A stretch of 64,000 nt of DNA from Thalassolituus maritimus (GCF_900156675.1 NZ_FTOH01000001.1:496001-560000), one strand, 5' to 3'. Shown: positions 25,953 through 35,726, counted from the stretch's first letter. Made by a program: numbers and translations. Notes: a model not told the origin generated them from the sequence alone.

Positions 25953-28205
25953 CAGTGGCGGCAACAGCAGAAAGTCGATGATCAGTGCAACGGCAATAGT
26001 CAGTGCCAGTAAGAGTCCCATCGCCCGGCTTGGCAGGAAGTGTGAAAACTCCATAACGGTGAAACCACCAACCAGAATTGCTGACGTGATAAGTAAGGCG
26101 ACGCCGACTGTCTGGAAGGCATAACGAATCGCATCCTCGACATTCCGACCCAGAGTCACGCGCGCGTAGTTGTACTTACTCAGAAAATGCACGGTATCGT
26201 CGACGACAATCCCCAAAGAGAGGCAGGCAACCACTGAGGTGGCGGTGTCGACGTGTCCCACCAGAATACCCCAGAGCCCATAGGCCATCAGAGCAGGGAA
26301 AACATTCGGCACCATGCTGATGACGCCAAGACGGAACGAGCGCAGCGCGGCAACCATCAATAACGAAATCAATACCAATGCCAGTGCCGTTCCTTCCAGC
26401 ATCGACGATACATTGCGGTGTGTCAGGTTGGCGAACACCACATCCAGACCCGTTGTCTCAGTAATATTAAGCAGTGGCGCATGTGTCTTTGCCCACTCGA
26501 CCGCGCGTGCTTCCAGCTCCCGGATACTCGCTGAGTCAGTGCGCTCAAGCGTCGCGCTGAGTCGAGTCGCACTGCGGTCACTGGTAAGCGTGGTATCGAG
26601 TCCCAGCCCCATAGGTAAGGAAAGCTCATACAGTAAAAGATACTGAGCGGCTGCCTCAGACGACTCTGGTATGCGATACCAGTCTTCGTTGTCTTCATGC
26701 AGATTTTTATTCAGGCGTTTTATCGTGTCGCTGAGAGCGCTTACATGGACAACGCCGGGCTGAGCTTCAAGCCAGCGATCGAATGCATCCAGTTGTGTTA
26801 AAAACTCAACGTTATTGATGCCGTCTGCTTGTTTTGAGTCGGCGACGAAGTAGAGCGCGTGCAGGCCCTTCAGGGATTCTTCAATGTGATCGACGGCACG
26901 GCGTACCTCAAATGATTCGTCGAAAAACTCATGCCAGCGTTCCGTAATGATGTTCCGGTTGGCCATGGTGGCACTTCCTGCGACGACGGCCAGCATCACA
27001 ACAAATAGTACCTTGTGATGTTTGATCACGCGGTTGGCAAAGGCATCCATCCACACTCTTTGTCCACGAGCCTTATAGCGGGTGGGAGCCGGTAGTAATT
27101 GCAATGCCGCCGGTAAAAAAGTGATGGTCAGCGCCCAGGCGACCATTACACCCACAGCAATCATATTGCCCATGTCGCGGTACGGAGGAGAATCGCTGGT
27201 ATTCAGGGCCAGTACCCCAATCATGGTGGTGATACTGGTAACAAACACGGGTGAGAAATTGATCGTGAGACTGTTCATCAGTGCGTCACGTTTGTTATCA
27301 CCTTCCCGCAGGTGATAGTAATAAGACACGAGGATGTGGATGGTATCGGCAACCGTGATGGTCATGACCGCGGTCGGGACGAAACCGGTCGGTGGGGTCA
27401 TGGTGTAGCCCAGCCAGCCAAACAGTCCCAGGGTAATCAGGACCGACATCCCGATAAGCGCCGTTACCAGCACAACCCCAGAAAACGTCCGCAGCATGAC
27501 CAGCATGATAACCAGCATTACTGAGAAGGAGATCACCAGCAGAGAGTTAATGTCCTGACTGATGGCTTCTCCCATGGTTACGTTTGATGCCGCAGAGCCA
27601 CTCAATTCAATCTGAAATTCAGGGTAGTCCGGGCGGACTTGTTCCAGAAACTGCCGGGCTGAATTTACTGCTTCTGAGGACGCCTTTGCTGAGTCGCCGT
27701 CCGGCAGGTAAAGGGTCAGGTTGATACCGGTTACTTCACCATCCTCGCTGATGTTTTTAAGCAACATATCAGGGTGGTTGATGGCTTTTTTCTGCAGGGC
27801 ATGAAGGTCGTCAGGTAGTTCATCTATGCGGTAAAAATTGTCGATGATCAGCTCGTCACCATCGACCTCGGTATTCTGGAAATTCTGCATTGAATCCACG
27901 CGCTGTACATGGGGCAGGGCCCATGCGCTTTCTGTCAGGAATTCGACCAGCTCGAGCCCGCGTGGTGAAAACAGCGATACATCCTGTGAGGAAACCAGAA
28001 AATACAGATTGTCCTGCCGCGTAAACCTGTCCTCCATGGCTTCAAAGGCCTGAAGCTCCGGATTTTCATCGCTGAAATAAGTGCGGAAGTCGCTGGTAAA
28101 CGTCAGGTTCGCAACACCCGCTCCAAGGCCTGATAAGGTAGTGGCAACAAGAAGAAGCGTGATCAGTGGGTGTTTCAGAATGGTCTCAAAGTAGCGGACT
28201 AACAT
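25872..28205 (-). CDS. RND/MMPL-family exporter
   Basis: About 777 residues with the twelve-helix, two-loop plan of the MMPL/hydrophobe exporter branch of RND proteins: helix 1 near the N-terminus, a large periplasmic loop, five helices (including PTAVMTITVADTIHILVSYY), then the same again (SLGIVVDDTVHFLSKYNYA). I choose ATG 28205 (MLVRYFETILKHPLITLLL), since homologues begin close to helix 1; a TTG 20 codons upstream is also open, and neither has a clear ribosome site. No periplasmic adaptor or outer-membrane channel is adjacent. The cargo is likely lipidic but unknown. Confidence 0.83.
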   Translation of the reverse strand: MLVRYFETILKHPLITLLLVATTLSGLGAGVANLTFTSDFRTYFSDENPELQAFEAMEDRFTRQDNLYFLVSSQDVSLFSPRGLELVEFLTESAWALPHVQRVDSMQNFQNTEVDGDELIIDNFYRIDELPDDLHALQKKAINHPDMLLKNISEDGEVTGINLTLYLPDGDSAKASSEAVNSARQFLEQVRPDYPEFQIELSGSAASNVTMGEAISQDINSLLVISFSVMLVIMLVMLRTFSGVVLVTALIGMSVLITLGLFGWLGYTMTPPTGFVPTAVMTITVADTIHILVSYYYHLREGDNKRDALMNSLTINFSPVFVTSITTMIGVLALNTSDSPPYRDMGNMIAVGVMVAWALTITFLPAALQLLPAPTRYKARGQRVWMDAFANRVIKHHKVLFVVMLAVVAGSATMANRNIITERWHEFFDESFEVRRAVDHIEESLKGLHALYFVADSKQADGINNVEFLTQLDAFDRWLEAQPGVVHVSALSDTIKRLNKNLHEDNEDWYRIPESSEAAAQYLLLYELSLPMGLGLDTTLTSDRSATRLSATLERTDSASIRELEARAVEWAKTHAPLLNITETTGLDVVFANLTHRNVSSMLEGTALALVLISLLMVAALRSFRLGVISMVPNVFPALMAYGLWGILVGHVDTATSVVACLSLGIVVDDTVHFLSKYNYARVTLGRNVEDAIRYAFQTVGVALLITSAILVGGFTVMEFSHFLPSRAMGLLLALTIAVALIIDFLLLPPLLLLVDRRQQSTLDDAVKDKLNGQSAQ

Positions 28206-28346
28206 AATCGCACACTGTTTTTTCGAGTAGGGCGATGAGGATAACCAGAAATGAATCTCAATCAAGGGTAATTAGTGTCATGCCAAGGTATACTCGGAGC
28301 ATACAAAGCAAGGGGCAAAAATGTGGATCAGCAGGAGCAAGTCGCG

Positions 28347-29675
28347 ATGATGAATTGGGAGAAGTTGCTCTCACCAGTCCGGTTTGGTGAGCAACAGGGA
28401 AGCCTCGCTCTGGAAAGTGGACGTACGCCATTCCATAAAGATTACGACCGGATAATCTTTTCTTCAGCCTTCCGTCGTCTCGACAGAAAAACTCAGGTGC
28501 ATCCGCTGAGTGAGAATGATCATGTTCATACGCGACTGACACACAGTCTGGAAGTTGGTTGTGTAGGTCGCTCGTTGGGTATCCGCGTAGGGCAGATGCT
28601 GGGTAAGCAGTTGCCGGGGCACGTGGACGCCAGTGACGTTGGTGCTATGGTTCAGGCTGCATGCCTCGCGCACGATATCGGCAACCCGCCTTACGGACAT
28701 ACGGGAGAAGACGCTATCCGGCATTTTTTTGTAGATCCTCGTAACGCGCATTTTCTTGAGGGCCTCAGCCCTGACGAAGCTGCTGATCTCCAGACCTATG
28801 AGGGTAATGCTCAGGGTTTCCGCATCGTTACTCAGGTGGAGTATCACAGGTTTGAGGGCGGAATGCGTCTGACTTACGGAACGCTTGGCGCTTTTCTCAA
28901 GTACCCCTGGACGGTCGACTATGTTGCGCGTGGCGAAGAAAAGAAATTTGGCTGCTTTAATACGGAATTGCCGGTGCTGAAAGAGGTCGCTTCCAGTCTG
29001 GGGTTGTTGCCGACTGGCAAGAACGCGTGGTGTCGTCATCCATTGGTGTATCTGCTCGAAGCCGCCGACGACATCTGCTACGGCCTGATTGACCTTGAGG
29101 ACGGTATTGAGCTTGGTTTGCTGCGTTATGAAGAAGTGGAGAATCTGATTCAGCCGCTGCTGAGTGAGCAGTGGGAGGTAATCCTGGATGACCTCGAGAA
29201 AGCGGACAACCCTCGTCGTCGCTTGCAGATGTTGCGTGGTCAGGCGATGGAGGCCATGGTCAATGCTGTGGCCAGTGCCTTTATTCGTCAACAGGACGCT
29301 TTGCTCAGTGGCACTCTGCAGGGCAGCATTATTGATTATTGCCCGGATGAGGTCCGCAATCTGGTCGGCGGTGCCAAGCAGATGGCGCGGGAGCGAATCT
29401 TTAACGACGGTCGAAAGCTTGCGATCGAAGTCGGCTCTTATGCCACTCTGTCCGTGCTGCTGGAAAACTTTCTGGGTGCTGTGCGTGAGAATGTTCAGAC
29501 GGGCAAGGCGACATTCCGTAACCGGCGCATCATTGAGCTGATGGGACGGTCAGCCCCAGGCGCCGACTGGACATTGTATGAAGCCTACATGCGGGCACTC
29601 GACTACATCTCAGGCATGACCGACAACTACGCCGCCGAAATGGCGCGTCAGTTCAGTGGATATCAGCCGGACTGA
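28347..29675 (+). CDS. dgt: Deoxyguanosinetriphosphate triphosphohydrolase-like (HD domain)
   Basis: A 442-residue HD-domain dNTP triphosphohydrolase; removes triphosphate from dGTP or other dNTPs. I place the start at ATG 28347, with AGGAG 9 nt upstream; a GTG at 28275 extends the frame by 24 codons without a ribosome site. Metal-binding residues appear in THSLEVGCVGR (H), CLAHDIGNPPYGHTGEDAI (HD) and further downstream. FSSAFRRLDRKTQVHPLSEN is typical of the Dgt family start. Overlaps the convergent hydrolase by 13 nt. Confidence 0.92.
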   Translation: MMNWEKLLSPVRFGEQQGSLALESGRTPFHKDYDRIIFSSAFRRLDRKTQVHPLSENDHVHTRLTHSLEVGCVGRSLGIRVGQMLGKQLPGHVDASDVGAMVQAACLAHDIGNPPYGHTGEDAIRHFFVDPRNAHFLEGLSPDEAADLQTYEGNAQGFRIVTQVEYHRFEGGMRLTYGTLGAFLKYPWTVDYVARGEEKKFGCFNTELPVLKEVASSLGLLPTGKNAWCRHPLVYLLEAADDICYGLIDLEDGIELGLLRYEEVENLIQPLLSEQWEVILDDLEKADNPRRRLQMLRGQAMEAMVNAVASAFIRQQDALLSGTLQGSIIDYCPDEVRNLVGGAKQMARERIFNDGRKLAIEVGSYATLSVLLENFLGAVRENVQTGKATFRNRRIIELMGRSAPGADWTLYEAYMRALDYISGMTDNYAAEMARQFSGYQPD

Positions 29676-30679
29676 TCCGGCTTATCCAGTGGCTCGAGCC
29701 AATCCATCGGGTCACCGCTGTCTTCGTTGGCTGCTTTCTTCGACGGGATTTCAGCACGCTTTTTCTTCTTCAGCTTCTGCTGCCATTCGCTGTTTGCACG
29801 GTTTAAGTGTTTGATCAGCAACCGACTTAGCCTGGGGACCAGAGCCTCGGGAAAGTCGTGTCCCATGCCGGTAATGACACGGAGCTTGGCTTTAGATATC
29901 AGCGAAGCCGTCTCTATGCCCATGGTGACCGGAATCAGTGGGTCGTCGGCACCATGAATCACCAGCGTACGTGCCTTGATTTTCTGCAACAGGCGCCGGC
30001 GGTCACCGGCGTGAGTGATAGCGACGAGCTGGCGCTTAAAGCCAAGAGGGCTGGATGTCCGCTCCCAGCTCGTTTCTGCAAGGCGCTGTATTTCTGCTTC
30101 GGACATGGGGTAACCCGGACTGCCTATTACCTCGCTCATCCGGGTGATGTAACGGAAGTGCTCATCTCTGTTGCGCTGTACGGGCCGTCGGGCGAGTTTA
30201 AGCATTACCTGTAGTTGGTTGACGGGGACTTTTGGCGCTGACGCTGACGACATAATGGACGTCAGACTTCGGACCCGTTTGCGTTTCTTCGCCGCCAGAA
30301 TCTGCGCAATCATACCACCCATCGAGGCGCCGACGAGATGAGCGCTGGGCAGTCCAAGTTCATCCATCAGGGCTACCACATCGCGGGACATATCCTTGAG
30401 GGTATAAGGGACGCGTGGCTTACGGTTCAGACGGCGTCCCAGCCACACCCGGATAAGACTCGGGTTACCGTGCTCGTCGAGGGAGGTCGATGCCCCGGTG
30501 TCACGGTTGTCGAAACGTATCACGCGAAAGCCAGCATCGACTAAACGCTGACACAATGAGGTTGGCCATACGTGCATCTGCGCTCCCAGTCCCATAATCA
30601 GGATGACGGGCGGCGCATCTTCTGGCCCCATGGATTCGTAGGCCAGCTCTATACCATCTCGGGTACGTATTCGGGTCAT
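29663..30679 (-). CDS. Alpha/beta-hydrolase
   Basis: A 338-residue cytoplasmic hydrolase. VILIMGLGAQMHVWP gives the oxyanion region, the nucleophile is S119 in LVGASMGGMIAQ, the acid is in VIHGADDPLIP and the histidine in GMGHDFPEALV. The C-terminal 50 residues are lysine-rich and probably disordered. Related proteins act as esterases or lactonases. Divergent from lepB with a 180-nt intergenic region. No substrate can be assigned. Confidence 0.85.
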   Translation of the reverse strand: MTRIRTRDGIELAYESMGPEDAPPVILIMGLGAQMHVWPTSLCQRLVDAGFRVIRFDNRDTGASTSLDEHGNPSLIRVWLGRRLNRKPRVPYTLKDMSRDVVALMDELGLPSAHLVGASMGGMIAQILAAKKRKRVRSLTSIMSSASAPKVPVNQLQVMLKLARRPVQRNRDEHFRYITRMSEVIGSPGYPMSEAEIQRLAETSWERTSSPLGFKRQLVAITHAGDRRRLLQKIKARTLVIHGADDPLIPVTMGIETASLISKAKLRVITGMGHDFPEALVPRLSRLLIKHLNRANSEWQQKLKKKKRAEIPSKKAANEDSGDPMDWLEPLDKPDQSG

Positions 30680-30859
30680 CAGAACGTTACCTGACCTGAG
30701 TGTGTTTCAGGCCTTATTCGGGTGGCTATCAATAACACCGCCAGTTAGAATGCCATACCTAACAGCGGACAGACACGCCTGCAAATCTGCATCCTCAGCA
30801 GTGTTGCATGGGCCGGCCTCTAGTCTAGCGTAAGCCTGCAGCAGGAATATGACACTTTT

Positions 30860-31690
30860 ATGGAACTTGATTTACCCCTGATTCTCATGGTGGCCACGGG
30901 CCTGACGGGTCTTGTCGTATTGGTTGATCGACTCTTTCTTCGTCATAAACGACAGCAGCGTGTTGATGCGCTGGAGCAAAGCGGTGCGTCTCAGGAGAAT
31001 ATCCTGGAAGCGACGAAAGAACCGTTTCTGATTGACCAGTCCCGGCAGTTCTTTCCGGTTCTGGCGTTGGTCTTTGTCTTGCGTTCGTTTGCGTTTGAAC
31101 CCTTCCAGATACCTTCGGGCTCGATGGAGCCGGGCCTTCAGGTCGGTGATTTTATTCTGGTCAGCAAGTTCAGTTATGGCCTGCGTGTGCCGGGGAACGG
31201 GTCTACTATTATTCCTGTAGATCAACCTCAGCGTGGTGACGTTATGGTGTTTTTTCCGCCGGAAGACTCGCGTTACTTCATCAAGCGTGTGATTGGGTTG
31301 CCGGGAGATCACATTGTGTATCGTGATCTGAGATTAACGGTGAATGGCGAACCTGTGCCGACAGAAGTATTAGGCGGCAAACCTGCCTACGCACCGACCA
31401 TGGTGCTCGGTGAAGAGACCATGGACAACGCGACCCCTGTGGTTAAGTGGCTGCCCGGGCGTGATCGGGAGACAGGGCAGGCTGCACTCTGGGGTGGCCC
31501 TGAAGGTGAGTGGACGGTTCCTGATGGCCACTACTTTATGATGGGCGATAATCGCGGTAACAGCGGAGACAGCCGTATGTGGGGCTTCGTACCGGAGAAG
31601 AACATTGTGGGTAAGGCGGTGGCTGTCTGGATGCACTGGGAATCCTGGACGAGTCTGCCATCGTTCGACCGTGTCAAAGTGATTGAGTAA
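30860..31690 (+). CDS. lepB: Signal peptidase I
   Basis: A 276-residue leader peptidase that cuts signal peptides from exported proteins at the periplasmic face. An N-terminal membrane helix (about 5-27) and a second hydrophobic segment (about 65-77) precede the catalytic domain. The Ser/Lys dyad is S88 in IPSGSMEP and K142 in RYFIKRVIGLPGD. GDNRGNSGDSRMWGFVP is the conserved box E. The usual neighbours lepA and rnc are absent; instead a small CxxC membrane-protein gene starts on its stop codon. Confidence 0.95.
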   Translation: MELDLPLILMVATGLTGLVVLVDRLFLRHKRQQRVDALEQSGASQENILEATKEPFLIDQSRQFFPVLALVFVLRSFAFEPFQIPSGSMEPGLQVGDFILVSKFSYGLRVPGNGSTIIPVDQPQRGDVMVFFPPEDSRYFIKRVIGLPGDHIVYRDLRLTVNGEPVPTEVLGGKPAYAPTMVLGEETMDNATPVVKWLPGRDRETGQAALWGGPEGEWTVPDGHYFMMGDNRGNSGDSRMWGFVPEKNIVGKAVAVWMHWESWTSLPSFDRVKVIE

Positions 31691-31806
31691 TGGCGAAAAA
31701 GAAACCATGCAAGTTCTGCCAGCGGTCGCGCTGGCTTCTTGTGGTCACTATGTTGGCCATGATGCTCGGTGTGGTTTTAGTTAATCATTCGACCTTCGGC
31801 GCATAA
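31690..31806 (+). CDS. 38-residue CxxC membrane microprotein
   Basis: ATG overlaps the lepB stop by one base (TAATG), suggesting translational coupling. The peptide has a basic head MAKKKPCKFCQRSR with a CKFC motif, one membrane helix (about 15-33, LLVVTMLAMMLGVVLV), and a short tail. Predicted orientation by the positive-inside rule puts the CxxC pair in the cytoplasm. No family recognised. Coupling to lepB suggests a role near signal peptide processing, but this is a guess. Confidence 0.6.
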   Translation: MAKKKPCKFCQRSRWLLVVTMLAMMLGVVLVNHSTFGA

Positions 31807-31964
31807 TTGACCGAAATTGAATAAATATTTTCCTCAAGGGGTAGTAATCCTTACGCCCATGAATAGAATGCCCGCAGTTGGTGAGCAAAAATGCTTACCG
31901 GCACAGGGTTGGCCAGCAGAGCCCTGTTTTTTCAGAATCAGACCATAGGTCCCATGACGCAGTT

Positions 31965-32360
31965 ATGAATCTGACGAGACATATCAAAGGCAAAACACTC
32001 GGTCTGGTAGACCGATTCCTTCCGGTTAAGCCGATCGAGCGACCTGCAGAAGAACAGACTTTGCTGAATCGCGAATCCCGCAGAATGCACCTTTACTATT
32101 CCAGGCAGTGCCCATCGTCGATATCGGTTAAGCGCTATTTAGAGAGAGCCGGGCTGCATCCAGTGACCAAAGAAGTCGAACGCGCTGATGCCTATCGCAA
32201 TGAATTGGTGAAAGGCGGCGGTGAGAGCCGGGTTCCCTGTCTGAGAATATGTACCCGAAGTGGCGATCGTTGGATATACAGCCCTGAAGCCATTATTAAC
32301 TACCTCGAAAAACGTCTGGGAAAACTGGGTACATGTCAGTCCCCGAAGGCGCCTCTATAA
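31965..32360 (+). CDS. Glutaredoxin/GST N-terminal-like thioredoxin-fold protein
   Basis: About 131 residues from ATG 31965; the frame is open 29 codons further upstream to a TTG, but that part looks non-coding. A thioredoxin fold is seen in the C-terminal 80 residues: MHLYYSRQCPSSISVKRYLE with a single active-site cysteine (CPSS in place of CPYC), then SRVPCLRI with the cis-proline, and IYSPEAIINYLEKRL. Possibly a monothiol glutaredoxin or GST-like domain. The N-terminal 40 residues are of unknown function. Confidence 0.7.
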   Translation: MNLTRHIKGKTLGLVDRFLPVKPIERPAEEQTLLNRESRRMHLYYSRQCPSSISVKRYLERAGLHPVTKEVERADAYRNELVKGGGESRVPCLRICTRSGDRWIYSPEAIINYLEKRLGKLGTCQSPKAPL

Positions 32361-32503
32361 GTAAATGATCAATTGTTCAGTTAACGCAATCTGTTAAGTG
32401 TTGTGGTCTGGTACAGCAATTGTGTGAAACTGTTACACCCGCCTGAAAAAGTGGCCTGACACGTCTAGAGTTAAAGCGAAGACGTTTTCACCGGGCCTGT
32501 TCA

Positions 32504-34555
32504 ATGATTCGAATCATTTTCTTCAGTCTGTTCCTCACTGGGTGGCAGCTGGGGCATGCTCAGACTCCGCCTGCTTTGGAGTGGGCGGATCTGCACTTGC
32601 TGAACGGCGATAGCCACAGGGTTATGCTGTTAGGCTCTCGTTCCGCGCCTTACATGATGCTTGAGGACGGGCGTTATCTTGTCGAACAGCAGGGTATTTA
32701 TTATCTTGCGCGCCTGCAGAACAATCGTTACGCCACAAATACAGGGGAAGAATTCGGCCGGTCAGCATCCTATCAGGAGCCTGAGGAGAAGGAAGCACGC
32801 CAGGTGAGCAGTACTGTCAGCGCTCAAGCCAATCCTCCTGTGCGAACGCCATACCGCTACGAGGGAGGTGCCTTCGAACAGCCGCTGGTTGTTATTCGTG
32901 TGGCTTTTTCGGATCAGGGTTTTGAATACAGTGATGCTGAGATATCGGCACGAATTTTCGGTTCCAGCGACAGCGTTTCATCGTATTTCTTTGAAGGATC
33001 AGGGCAGCAGTTCCGCATAGTGCCTGCGAGTGAGTCAGACGGTACCAGCGGCGATGGCATAGTTCGTATGACACTCAGTAGCGCACACCCTGACTTCGGT
33101 TCTTCCTACGGAACACAAAGCCGTAATCTGGTCACGTCGGCGGTCCAGGCATTGGGCGGCAAAATTAATCTCAGCTCGTATGATCGTAACGGTGATTCCT
33201 GGCTGGATCCATCGGAGCTGGGTGTCATTGTACTTGCGGCCGGTTTCGAGCAGGCGTACGCGAGTTCGGCCACAACCCATCCTAGAGTCTGGGCCCACAA
33301 GTCTTCGGTTCCTGCAGTAAACACCGGCGGTGTCTGGATTTCTGAATACACCATGTTTGGCGAGCAGCACGAGCAACATATGGCGACGATTGGTCTGATG
33401 GCTCATGAACTCGGTCACCTGCTGTTTGATCTGCCTGACCTATACGAGAGCATCGGCCTCGGAGAGTCGATCGGTCGCTGGGGCTTGATGAGCTTTGGTA
33501 TCTGGAATTCCGGTGGTGGTAACGCGGGCGATAAACCGGCGCACCTGATTGGCTGGTCGCGGGAATTTCTGGGTTTTTCAGACAGCGTTTCGGATACCGG
33601 GGGTATCTTTCTGAATTCAGCGACTGACGGCGGTGAGGTGTTACGTATCGACCTGGACGATTATCGCCATGGTAAGCGTCTGATGGTTGAGAACAGGACT
33701 CGTCAGGGTTTTGATAGTGGCCTGCCATCAGAGGGCTTGATGATTACCGAGATTGATGACTGGCGGGGCTTTGGAGCTCTGTCCAGCCTGGCCACGCGGC
33801 ATTCGCAAAGGTTGGTGATCGCGGAAACCAGCCATAGTGGCTCTGATATATCGACGGACAGCAGCGGTATTATGATTGAGAGCGCTTCGTCAGTCACCCT
33901 GGCGGGCGGTAAAGTGACCCTGACATCCGTCGCCTCAGGCGATCGTGCTCAGTTGAACGTGCAGTCCAGTATCAAGCCAAAAGGCTTTGCTATTGGCTAT
34001 GACGAACTTCCGGCGAACGCAACCTGGGGTGCCTATGGTGGTGACGGTTATGCGCTGGTAACTGTGCCTGTGAGTAGTGATGTACTGAGTATTGATGGCA
34101 TCGACTTTTACGCTCATGGTTCTGGTACCGTTGAATTCGGCCTCTACACCAGCGCTTCGCGGTATTCGGGTGAAGGACGTCTGGTGGAGAAGACGAGCAG
34201 TGTCCAGGAGGGCTGGAATCGTCTGCTGTTTGATTCTCCGCCTGAAATTCCGGTCGATACTATTTACCTTCAGATCATTAGTGAGCCTTCGGGTCAACAT
34301 GCCCCCTTCCTGGTTGATATTCAGGGGACTCCCAGTGGAAAAACCAAAGTCAAAGAAAGGCTGGATTATGCCTTCGCGGACGCTAGCTTTGACCTGAGCG
34401 TGAAGCTGCTCGTCAGTAGCAGCGATCAGCCAATTGAGCGCGCTCCAGCGACGGCCAGTTCTTCCTCGTCTTCGTCATCTGGTGGCGGTGGCTCAATGGG
34501 CTTGTTGTGTCTGGTACTTAGTATCGGGCTGCTGAGAAGACGACCTGTTCGGTGA
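32504..34555 (+). CDS. M6-family secreted metalloprotease with GlyGly-CTERM tail
   Basis: A 683-residue exported zinc protease. The signal peptide ends near GHAQTPP. The zinc site is HELGHLLFDLPDLYE with H301 and H305 and the downstream aspartate, the M6 (immune inhibitor A-like) pattern. A beta-rich C-terminal region follows. The end is a GlyGly-CTERM sorting tail: a run of eight serines, four glycines (660-663), a hydrophobic helix (LLCLVLSIGLL) and arginines. Such tails are cut by rhombosortase before type II secretion. The rhombosortase gene follows with a 4-nt overlap. Targets are unknown; extracellular proteolysis is inferred. Confidence 0.92.
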   Translation: MIRIIFFSLFLTGWQLGHAQTPPALEWADLHLLNGDSHRVMLLGSRSAPYMMLEDGRYLVEQQGIYYLARLQNNRYATNTGEEFGRSASYQEPEEKEARQVSSTVSAQANPPVRTPYRYEGGAFEQPLVVIRVAFSDQGFEYSDAEISARIFGSSDSVSSYFFEGSGQQFRIVPASESDGTSGDGIVRMTLSSAHPDFGSSYGTQSRNLVTSAVQALGGKINLSSYDRNGDSWLDPSELGVIVLAAGFEQAYASSATTHPRVWAHKSSVPAVNTGGVWISEYTMFGEQHEQHMATIGLMAHELGHLLFDLPDLYESIGLGESIGRWGLMSFGIWNSGGGNAGDKPAHLIGWSREFLGFSDSVSDTGGIFLNSATDGGEVLRIDLDDYRHGKRLMVENRTRQGFDSGLPSEGLMITEIDDWRGFGALSSLATRHSQRLVIAETSHSGSDISTDSSGIMIESASSVTLAGGKVTLTSVASGDRAQLNVQSSIKPKGFAIGYDELPANATWGAYGGDGYALVTVPVSSDVLSIDGIDFYAHGSGTVEFGLYTSASRYSGEGRLVEKTSSVQEGWNRLLFDSPPEIPVDTIYLQIISEPSGQHAPFLVDIQGTPSGKTKVKERLDYAFADASFDLSVKLLVSSSDQPIERAPATASSSSSSSSGGGGSMGLLCLVLSIGLLRRRPVR

Positions 34556-35181
34556 TACACTGCCTCTTTTTCAGAGGCTTTTTCGTGCGAAACTATCTGG
34601 CCCGGTCCGTATGGATAGGCATCGGGCTTATATCCGTTATTGTCTTTGGTGCTGGTGTCTCAGCCACTGAGCACCTGCGTTTTGACCGTGTAGCGATTGA
34701 AGCGGGAGAGTGGTGGCGACTGCTTTCTGCTCACTTTGTGCATCTTTCTTCCGGTCATCTCTTCCTCAATCTCGCGGCACTCGCCCTCGCTGCTTATGTC
34801 ACTTCACCCTCGGCATCACTGCGTCTGCAGCTTCTCGCGTGGGGTTGGCTGTGTCTGGTGACTGGTGTCGGCTTATTTATCTTTGCTGACGACCTTTACT
34901 ACTACGTTGGCCTCTCCGGTGCTCTTCACGGTGCTATGTTGGTCGCGATTGCTCCATCGCCGTATTATTCACCGAAAGTTCGCCTGATTGTCGTTCTGGT
35001 TATTGTTGTCAAAGTGATTTGGGAACAGACTGGCTTCTACGATGACATGGCAAACTCAGAGATGGTGGGTGGAAGAACCGAAGCAAGGTCGCATATGTTT
35101 GGTGCAATTGCAGGCCTTGTCTGGATTGCAGTATCACAGAGTTGGAAATACTATGAGCGAAGAAAATCCCTGGAAAACTAA
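34552..35181 (+). CDS. rrtA: Rhombosortase (rhomboid-type GlyGly-CTERM protease)
   Basis: A 209-residue intramembrane serine protease with about six helices. GTG 34552 overlaps the M6 protease stop by 4 nt. Catalytic residues are S122 in GLSGALHGAM and H181 in RSHMFGAIAG; HLSSGHLFLNLAAL supplies the conserved H/N of rhomboids. The GLSGxLHG variant and small size mark the rhombosortase subfamily rather than GlpG, which is encoded separately at 50939-51775. The adjacent M6 protease carries the matching recognition tail, so the two form an enzyme-substrate pair. Confidence 0.88.
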   Translation: MIHCLFFRGFFVRNYLARSVWIGIGLISVIVFGAGVSATEHLRFDRVAIEAGEWWRLLSAHFVHLSSGHLFLNLAALALAAYVTSPSASLRLQLLAWGWLCLVTGVGLFIFADDLYYYVGLSGALHGAMLVAIAPSPYYSPKVRLIVVLVIVVKVIWEQTGFYDDMANSEMVGGRTEARSHMFGAIAGLVWIAVSQSWKYYERRKSLEN

Positions 35182-35698
35182 GTCCGTTACTACGGCTTAC
35201 GAAAATCCCTGGATTAAGGTAGAGCATCATGACGTGCTCAATCCTGCAGGCAACCCCGGCATCTATGGGACCGTCAGTTTTAAAAACAGAGCGGTCGGTG
35301 TTGTACCCATCGCTGATAACGGGGATACCTGGCTGGTGGGGCAATACCGGTTTCCTCTGCAGGAATATCATTGGGAGATCCCGATGGGCGGCGCTCCTAA
35401 GGGAGAGTCCGCCGAGGATTGCGCACTCAGAGAGCTTCGTGAAGAAAGTGGACTCATTGCAGAGTCACTTACGCCAATCGGGCGAGTGCACTTAAGTAAC
35501 TGCATCACAGATGAAGAAGGTCTGCTGTTTGTCGCACGGGGGCTCACCGAAGGGCCGAGTGACACGGAAGAAACCGAAGTGCTGACGGTGCGACGCCTGC
35601 CGTTTGAGGAGGCGTTTCAGATGGCACAGGATGGTCGTATCACGGATGTGCTGTCAGTGCTGGCTCTTACGCGCATCCGTCTGGCTGGAATCGCCTGA
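35153..35698 (+). CDS. NUDIX hydrolase
   Basis: A 181-residue NUDIX enzyme. The start is ATG 35153 (GGA 7 nt upstream), overlapping the rhombosortase gene by 29 nt; codons further upstream only run inside that gene. The Nudix box reads GGAPKGESAEDCALRELREE then SGL, matching Gx5Ex7REUxEExGU. YRFPLQEYHWEIPMGGAP suggests the ADP-ribose/ADP-sugar pyrophosphatase group. It acts on a nucleoside diphosphate linked to another group; exact substrate unassigned. Confidence 0.9.
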   Translation: MSEENPWKTKSVTTAYENPWIKVEHHDVLNPAGNPGIYGTVSFKNRAVGVVPIADNGDTWLVGQYRFPLQEYHWEIPMGGAPKGESAEDCALRELREESGLIAESLTPIGRVHLSNCITDEEGLLFVARGLTEGPSDTEETEVLTVRRLPFEEAFQMAQDGRITDVLSVLALTRIRLAGIA

Positions 35699-35726
35699 TC
35701 GCGACGAATGATCAGGCGGTACAACT

